64,000 nt of DNA from VXPQ01 sp965223485 (GTDB lineage Bacteria > Bacteroidota > Rhodothermia > Rhodothermales > VXPQ01). The first letter of the stretch is position 1, and every line of letters starts with the position of its first letter. Under the pieces are notes generated by a model that was not told the DNA's origin, searched no databases, and saw only the letters and a program-made list of their open reading frames with translations. Made by a program: the position numbers and the translations under genes. The stretch is taken from NCBI GenBank assembly GCA_965223485.1, contig OZ244993.1, positions 1,984,001 to 2,048,000 of the forward strand. Direction: 5' to 3'. Shown here one piece after another: positions 59,206 through 64,000 of the stretch.

Positions 59206-60153
59206 CTACCCCCCATTCCACCGCTCCAGCCCCAGCAGCCGCTTACCGAGATCGGTCAGTTCCGCGTGTCCGTACACCTTCTTTTCCAGTTCGCGCGGGT
59301 CCCCCGGGAAGGCAATGCCCTTGGGCGGTTCGCAGGTACGCCATGAATGGATGCGCTGCTGCCGGAGATCCTCGTTGTCCTCGCTGGTCGGGTACATGGA
59401 GACGTACTGCGCCATCCGCGCGCGATCCTTCGACGTGTTCGGACGGATGCCGTGCGCCTGCAGGGAATTCCAGATAATCAGGTCCCCGGCCCGCAGCGGG
59501 ATGAACCGTACCTCTAACCCGCTCGTGTCCGGCCGGAACGGGTCCCGTTCTGCAGGCTGTGTTTTTACCCATTCGTCGAAGGTATGGAACAGGTCGGGCA
59601 CGCATTGCAATCCGCCGACTTCCGCGTCCGTATCCACGAGGGACAGCACCCCCTGCACGTTGACGGGCAGCGGATCTTGCGACGTGTCCACATCCCAGTG
59701 GATGAAGCCTCCAAACTTGCGCCCGTCCCGGTTGGGCGTGTTCAGGTTCGCGCGGTCGATGGTGACCCACAAGTCCTCGCGGTCCCAGATATCCACGTAG
59801 GCGTCGTATACCCGGGGCGATTGCCGGGTGTCCCACAGGAGCTGGTGATTGTACACCTCCACCATGCCCGAATTGTTGAGTTCCGTCATACCGTGCGCCC
59901 GCCGGTCCGTTGCATTCCATGTGGACGGGTCGTTGGGATCCATTTCCTGAAATTCCCACAGAAAAGCCTTCAGACGCTCGATATGGTCGGGTGAGATGGC
60001 GTCGTGCACGATAACATAGCCCCAGGTTGTCCAGTGCTCCCAGTCTTCTTCGGAGAGTACCCGGAGAGGAAGCGTTTTTTCAATATCCTTGAGTTGGACG
60101 CCGAGAAGCGCCTGATTGCCCTCATGCTCCGGGCTTTTCATGGTTTCTCGCAT
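59206..60153 (-). CDS. Phytanoyl-CoA dioxygenase family protein
   Basis: A 315-residue Fe(II)/2-oxoglutarate oxygenase. The metal ligands are His and Asp in 'GFIHWDVDTS' and a distal His in 'LQAHGIRPN', with the 2-oxoglutarate Arg soon after ('DRARMAQY'). N-terminal 'WGYVIVHDAISPDHIERLKAFLWEF' is typical of PhyH proteins. The start at 60153 ('MRETMKSPEH') is used; the longer frame is not real. The PVC-type protein gene is just upstream on the same strand, 50 bp away. Substrate is unknown. Confidence 0.88.
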   Translation of the reverse strand: MRETMKSPEHEGNQALLGVQLKDIEKTLPLRVLSEEDWEHWTTWGYVIVHDAISPDHIERLKAFLWEFQEMDPNDPSTWNATDRRAHGMTELNNSGMVEVYNHQLLWDTRQSPRVYDAYVDIWDREDLWVTIDRANLNTPNRDGRKFGGFIHWDVDTSQDPLPVNVQGVLSLVDTDAEVGGLQCVPDLFHTFDEWVKTQPAERDPFRPDTSGLEVRFIPLRAGDLIIWNSLQAHGIRPNTSKDRARMAQYVSMYPTSEDNEDLRQQRIHSWRTCEPPKGIAFPGDPRELEKKVYGHAELTDLGKRLLGLERWNGG

Positions 60154-60203
60154 AGATTCTGTTGCAGGTTGAGTGAAGAAATTATCAGGGGATATACCCC
60201 GCC

Positions 60204-62834
60204 TTAATCGTCTTGTTCGTCGCTTTCCGCCTGCTCTACGAACTGGTTGAGACCCTCGATAATCACGGCCTGTTTGTTTGTGTCTTCCAGCGTTCCCAGG
60301 TACCCGGACAGCACGGCGAGCGCCTCTTCCGTACCCGTGGCCGCGATGCGGCTGACGGTGAAGGACAGGATACGGGGCAGGCTGGCCGAGAGCGCCATGT
60401 CCATGGCCCGGTCCATGTCCGTCGGCGCCAGAGGCTCCAGTGCATACCATGCCATCAGCGGGATATTTTGATCTCCGGCGTCTTCGGCCCGCTTCGTGAG
60501 GGCGTCCAGCGCATCCCATCGCCGGTCGGGAGCCATACGCTGGAGGGCGCTTGCAATGTAGAGGCGGACCAGGGCGGAAGAGTCCTCCCGGGCCATCCGC
60601 GTGAATGCCTGCGCAGCCTCTTCGGGAACGCCCCGGTCCTCAGCCAGAAGATGGATCGCCCATGCGCGGACGTGTTCGTTTTCGTGGTCGAGCAGGCCGG
60701 TCAGCGATTCGTCCGACAGGCCGCCGGTCACGTGCAGTGCCCAGAGCGCCCGCAGCTTCCGCGTATCGTCCGGATTCTCCTCGAACCGGGTCCAGAGCGC
60801 TTCGTGCACGGCTTCGTCCGGTCCCCGCTCCTGCAGGATGCGCCGCGCCGTGCGCACGTACCAGTCGTTCGGGTGCATCTGGAGTTCGACCAGCTCCATG
60901 GAAGAGAGCCGCTCCAGATCGACCGGCATCCATTCGTCGTTTTCGTGCGAAATCCGGTAGATGCGCCCGGTTTCGTGGTCGTGGCTTTCGGGATCCCCGT
61001 GATGACACTGGTTCTTGTCGTACCAGTCGATGACATGTACGGACCCGTCCGGGCCGTATACGAGGTCCAGCATCTGGGACCAGCTGTCGTGGGTCAGCAG
61101 AAAATCCTCTCCGTGCCGGCCCACGTACCCGGAGCCGCTTCGTTCGAGGATGTCCGTATTCGCCCGGAATCCGTGGATGTTGTGCATGAAGATGCGCCCG
61201 TGGTATGCTTCCGGCCACGAAGCGCCCTGGTAGATCATGGCGCCTGCATGGGCATGCCCGCCGCCTGCCGAACCGGACCGTCGGTTGCCCGCGTGGGGCC
61301 CCTGATTGCCCACCCAGTGCACATGGTCGCCGATCGGGTCCAGGTCGTCGTATACGTACGGATTGAAATGCCCCCCGGCCTGCCGGATCATGCGGGAGCC
61401 GGGAATGACGTGGTGCAAGTGCGGAATGACGCAGGCCGTCAGGAACAGTTGTCCATACGCATCCCAATCCAGTCCCCAGGAATTGCTGGTGCCGTACGCA
61501 AATATCTCGAAAACGCGCTGCGTCGGGTGATACCGCCATACGCCCGCATTGAGCTTCGTGCGCTCGGCGTCCGTCGCGCCCGGCTTGCCAACGTTCGAGT
61601 GGGTGAACACGCCGTGCGTACCGTAGAGCCAGCCATCCGGTCCCCACATGAAGGAGTTCAGCGTCTCGTGGGTGTCGTGGTAGCCGAACCCGTCCAGCAG
61701 TACCTCCGGGGGCCCTGCGGGCCGATCCCCCGATGCGTCGATAGGGATGTAGAGCAGATAGGGCGCCGCTCCAACCCATACTCCCCCGAAACCCAGTTCC
61801 AGGCCGCTCACCAGATTCAACCCCTCCATGAAGACTTTCCGCACATCGAAAGCCCCGTCCCCATCGGTGTCTTCGAAGATGAGAATCCGGTCTTTGCCTT
61901 CGCCTTCCGGCGCCCGGACCGGGTAGGTCCGCCCCTCGACGACCCATACGCGCCCCCGGTGATCGAGCGCCATCGCAATGGGATTGACGACATCCGGTTC
62001 CGCCGCCGCCAGTTGCACGCGGAAGCCGTCCGGCACGGTCATCGTTTGCGCAGCTTCCTGTGCGCTTCCCCCTTCCAGCAACACTTCGTCCCAGGCCGGT
62101 AGCCTCGCAATCCCGGACGGATCGAGTTCATCCGGGAAGGAAGGCCGCTCCGCATGCAAGCGAAAGTGGTCGAAGTTGATGTGCGCATATGCGTTCTCGG
62201 GGAGGTAGGCTGCCGTGGAGCCCCCGGTGTCCTCATCCACGAGACGGATGAAGATCGTTTCGCCGACCTGCTTTTCCAGATCGGCCACCACGGGCCGCAT
62301 GGCAAGGTCATTGTCGCCGCTCGTCGAAAAAATGACGGCTCCGTCCCTGGCCCGCACCAGTTCCGCGCGAGTGCTCTCCAGCGCGCCCCCGGAAATCAGA
62401 AAACTTGCATACGGATGGGTCGCCTCGAACGGGGAAGAGGTCAGCGTCCCCTTGCTCGCCGGCCCGTACGCCACCCCGGAACTGATCCACCGGACGCCTT
62501 TGTGCCCGCTGCGCAAGGCCGCCGGCTCCTGATTGCGTTGTTCCCGCAGCGCCTGGATCACTTTTGCGACAGCCGCCTCGCCCGAGGCGAACAGGTCGCC
62601 TTCGACGGGTTCGTTTCCGAAGGCTTCGCCCTCGACCGTCCAGTCGGTCAGGTCGCCTGCCTCGAAATCGAGGTTCAGGGTGCGCCCGTCAACCGCCGGC
62701 GCATGCCCGGTATCCTGTGCGGCCGCCGGTGCGGAACCCATCAAAACGGCGAGCGATCCGGCAGCGACGGCAAGGAGGCTGCGAAGAAAAAAGGAACGGG
62801 GGAAGGACAAGGGGAAGGACAAGGCGAATGGCAT
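60204..62834 (-). CDS. PVC-type membrane-bound dehydrogenase-like propeller/HEAT protein
   Basis: The 876-residue secreted protein has a signal peptide ('SLLAVAAGSLAVLMGSAPAAAQD'), a carbohydrate-binding-like front domain (about 50-235), a propeller of the PVC 'Piru_Ver' type ('PDGFRVQLAAAEPDVVNPIAMALDHRGRVWVVEGRTYP', 'WGPDGWLYGTHGVFTHSNVG', 'HGFRANTDILERSGSGYVG'), and a HEAT-repeat end ('HENEHVRAWAIHLLAED'). The haem-binding CxxCH domain of many family members is absent. Such proteins are numerous in sponge- and algae-associated bacteria and probably handle sugars or sulfated glycans. It lies beside PhyH and an FG-GAP protein, all on one strand. Confidence 0.82.
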   Translation of the reverse strand: MPFALSFPLSFPRSFFLRSLLAVAAGSLAVLMGSAPAAAQDTGHAPAVDGRTLNLDFEAGDLTDWTVEGEAFGNEPVEGDLFASGEAAVAKVIQALREQRNQEPAALRSGHKGVRWISSGVAYGPASKGTLTSSPFEATHPYASFLISGGALESTRAELVRARDGAVIFSTSGDNDLAMRPVVADLEKQVGETIFIRLVDEDTGGSTAAYLPENAYAHINFDHFRLHAERPSFPDELDPSGIARLPAWDEVLLEGGSAQEAAQTMTVPDGFRVQLAAAEPDVVNPIAMALDHRGRVWVVEGRTYPVRAPEGEGKDRILIFEDTDGDGAFDVRKVFMEGLNLVSGLELGFGGVWVGAAPYLLYIPIDASGDRPAGPPEVLLDGFGYHDTHETLNSFMWGPDGWLYGTHGVFTHSNVGKPGATDAERTKLNAGVWRYHPTQRVFEIFAYGTSNSWGLDWDAYGQLFLTACVIPHLHHVIPGSRMIRQAGGHFNPYVYDDLDPIGDHVHWVGNQGPHAGNRRSGSAGGGHAHAGAMIYQGASWPEAYHGRIFMHNIHGFRANTDILERSGSGYVGRHGEDFLLTHDSWSQMLDLVYGPDGSVHVIDWYDKNQCHHGDPESHDHETGRIYRISHENDEWMPVDLERLSSMELVELQMHPNDWYVRTARRILQERGPDEAVHEALWTRFEENPDDTRKLRALWALHVTGGLSDESLTGLLDHENEHVRAWAIHLLAEDRGVPEEAAQAFTRMAREDSSALVRLYIASALQRMAPDRRWDALDALTKRAEDAGDQNIPLMAWYALEPLAPTDMDRAMDMALSASLPRILSFTVSRIAATGTEEALAVLSGYLGTLEDTNKQAVIIEGLNQFVEQAESDEQDD

Positions 62835-62914
62835 GGCAATTCCTGTTGAGGGTGTTGTGCGTTGTAAGGGAGATGTACGCTTCGGCGTTTGCGTTCTCGT
62901 ATCCGACGGGTCGT

Positions 62915-64000
62915 TTACCGGGCTTTCTGGCGAAAGATGTACGTGCCTTTCTTATTGACGACCAGAATGTCCGGAGAATCGTCGCCGTTCACGTCGTCCA
63001 CCGCGAGAGCGACTCCGACCCCCGAATCGTCATCGACGAGATGGGGGGTCCAGACGACGTCGCCGTTCTCCGTCCGCGTGAGCCGGAACCAGTAAAGCAC
63101 TGGCGGGGCATTCGGTTCGGGGTCCACTTCCTCGCCGTGCGCCCGGAACCGTTTCCCGGTCACGATATCCCGTAACCCGTCCCCATCCATGTCCACCAGC
63201 GCCACGGCATGCAGTTGGGAGAAACGGACTCTGCCCGGCTCGCTCGCCGCATCGTCCCGGAGGATGAGGTGTTTCTCGAATCCGCCGTCCGCGAGCTGCC
63301 TGAACCATGAGAGTCCCCAGCCGTGCGCGTCGCGGCTCGTGATCACGTCATTCAGCCCGTCCCCGTCCACATCGTAGGCATACATTTGCGCGCCGCCGCC
63401 GGCAAACGCTTCCTCATGGTGTTCCCAGGGAGTGGCCACATCGAATCCCGGGTTTTCCCACCATCCGTCCGACATGAGCAAGTCAAGCAATGCGTCGCCG
63501 TTCACATCCCCGACCCCGAACCCGTGCGTGAAGCGCAACAACTCCTCGTACGGACCGGCTACTTGCCGAAACGTCCACGGCTCGGTCGGACGCTCCGGAT
63601 CGTACGATGCATAGCCCGGATACCCGTCCGCATGGCAGACGATGTCCGGGCGTCCGTTTCCGGTGATATCCAGAATGTGAGGCGACTCGTTGTCCACGGT
63701 AGGGAAGGCGAGATGCCGCGTCCAGTACCCGGTGTCCTCTCCGTCCGGTTCCCCGGGATTTTCGTACCAGAACGCCTCTTGTCCCGGAAATCCGATCACG
63801 AGAATGTCGTTCCACCCGTCGTCGTTGAAATCGTGCACATGGACGACAAAATTGTCCGAATACGAAAAGCCCTTTATACTGAATGGCTTGGGCTCATAGA
63901 ACGCATGACGCGCCTCGAACGAGGGGCCGGCGTACCAGTACGGTCCCGCCACCAGGTCCGCCGCGCTGTCCCCGTTCACATCCCCGATGGCGCCTCCTTC
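62915..64000 (-). CDS. FG-GAP/VCBS repeat protein, C-terminal part
   Basis: The frame runs off the right edge of the window, so the start is missing (361 codons visible). Repeated FG-GAP units with calcium loops are clear: 'DVNGDSAADLVAGPYW', 'DFNDDGWNDILVIG', 'DITGNGRPDIVCHADG', 'DVDGDGLNDVITSRD', 'DMDGDGLRDIVTGKRF', 'DVNGDDSPDILVVNKKG'. The domain forms a seven-bladed propeller used in surface proteins and lyase/sulfatase-like neighbours. It stops 80 bp upstream of the PVC-type gene on the same strand. Confidence 0.85.
   Translation of the reverse strand, partial: EGGAIGDVNGDSAADLVAGPYWYAGPSFEARHAFYEPKPFSIKGFSYSDNFVVHVHDFNDDGWNDILVIGFPGQEAFWYENPGEPDGEDTGYWTRHLAFPTVDNESPHILDITGNGRPDIVCHADGYPGYASYDPERPTEPWTFRQVAGPYEELLRFTHGFGVGDVNGDALLDLLMSDGWWENPGFDVATPWEHHEEAFAGGGAQMYAYDVDGDGLNDVITSRDAHGWGLSWFRQLADGGFEKHLILRDDAASEPGRVRFSQLHAVALVDMDGDGLRDIVTGKRFRAHGEEVDPEPNAPPVLYWFRLTRTENGDVVWTPHLVDDDSGVGVALAVDDVNGDDSPDILVVNKKGTYIFRQKAR

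Noticed and set aside
60213..62102. A 629-codon plus-strand open frame opposite the PVC-type gene
   Set aside because: It is antisense to a well-supported gene with clear domain motifs and has no recognisable motif itself; in GC-rich DNA long antisense frames are common.

Overview
The window looks like chromosomal DNA from a GC-rich member of the Bacteroidota/Rhodothermota group, most probably a marine or host-associated Rhodothermales relative. Three observations point there. Two secreted proteins end in the 'NYPNPFNP' type IX secretion sorting domain. The LPS-export genes include a large OstA-like protein beside LptC and LptB. A GNAT protein carries the Cys-rich tail seen in Bacteroidota arginine clusters. 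The species is an inference; there is no rRNA or tRNA gene here to confirm it.

Layout. 1-2.4 kb: end of grpE, dnaJ and a flavin reductase. 2.6-5.3 kb: PLP dehydratase, DUF4342 protein, PlsC-type acyltransferase, gatC. 5.3-12.5 kb: a tightly packed envelope-glycan operon (YfhO membrane protein, two GT4 glycosyltransferases, WecB epimerase, HprK-like P-loop protein). 12.8-15.1 kb: a 14-repeat WD40 protein with a type IX sorting tail. 15.2-23.0 kb: YbbR protein followed by a menaquinone operon menF-D-B-A-E without menC or menH. 23.2-26.0 kb: lptC, OstA-like, lptB. 26.1-34.5 kb: DAHP synthase with an overlapping short upstream ORF, prfA, GNAT protein, rpsF-rpsR-rplI, dsbD, a DNA glycosylase and a cold-shock gene. 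34.7-51.5 kb: two TonB-dependent receptors and many sugar-acid and carbohydrate genes (DUF1080 protein, KdgK, SDR, fucose-isomerase-like protein, SSS symporter, DUF89 phosphatase, sialidase-like lipoprotein, secreted RidA), plus a shikimate-dehydrogenase-like protein, a heptad-repeat protein and a sigma54-preceded lipoprotein gene. 51.6-53.5 kb: a second type IX cargo protein. 53.7-59.2 kb: an accessory patch with two Uma2 nucleases, a truncated HTH fragment, an intact IS481-family element, a truncated RecG-like gene, a FitAB/VapBC toxin-antitoxin pair, a probable AAA-ATPase fragment and a HipA-N-like orphan. 59.2-64 kb: phytanoyl-CoA dioxygenase, a PVC-type propeller/HEAT protein and a partial FG-GAP protein.

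How the parts work together. DAHP synthase makes the precursor that becomes chorismate, which MenF and its neighbours turn into menaquinone. LptC, the OstA-like protein, LptB, the glycan operon and PlsC all serve envelope building. The 36.7-51.5 kb genes look like a scavenging route for a glycan or sugar acid: outer-membrane receptors, surface hydrolases, a sodium symporter, and isomerase, reductase and kinase steps.

The most unusual signals are short in-frame repeat arrays inside conserved genes (a 21-bp unit in the flavin reductase that recurs inverted downstream, and a 42-bp unit in menD), a C-tract frameshift in the rpsF tail with a hairpin that would cover its ribosome site, a canonical -24/-12 promoter, and an IS481 copy whose transposase stop codon is supplied by the target site.
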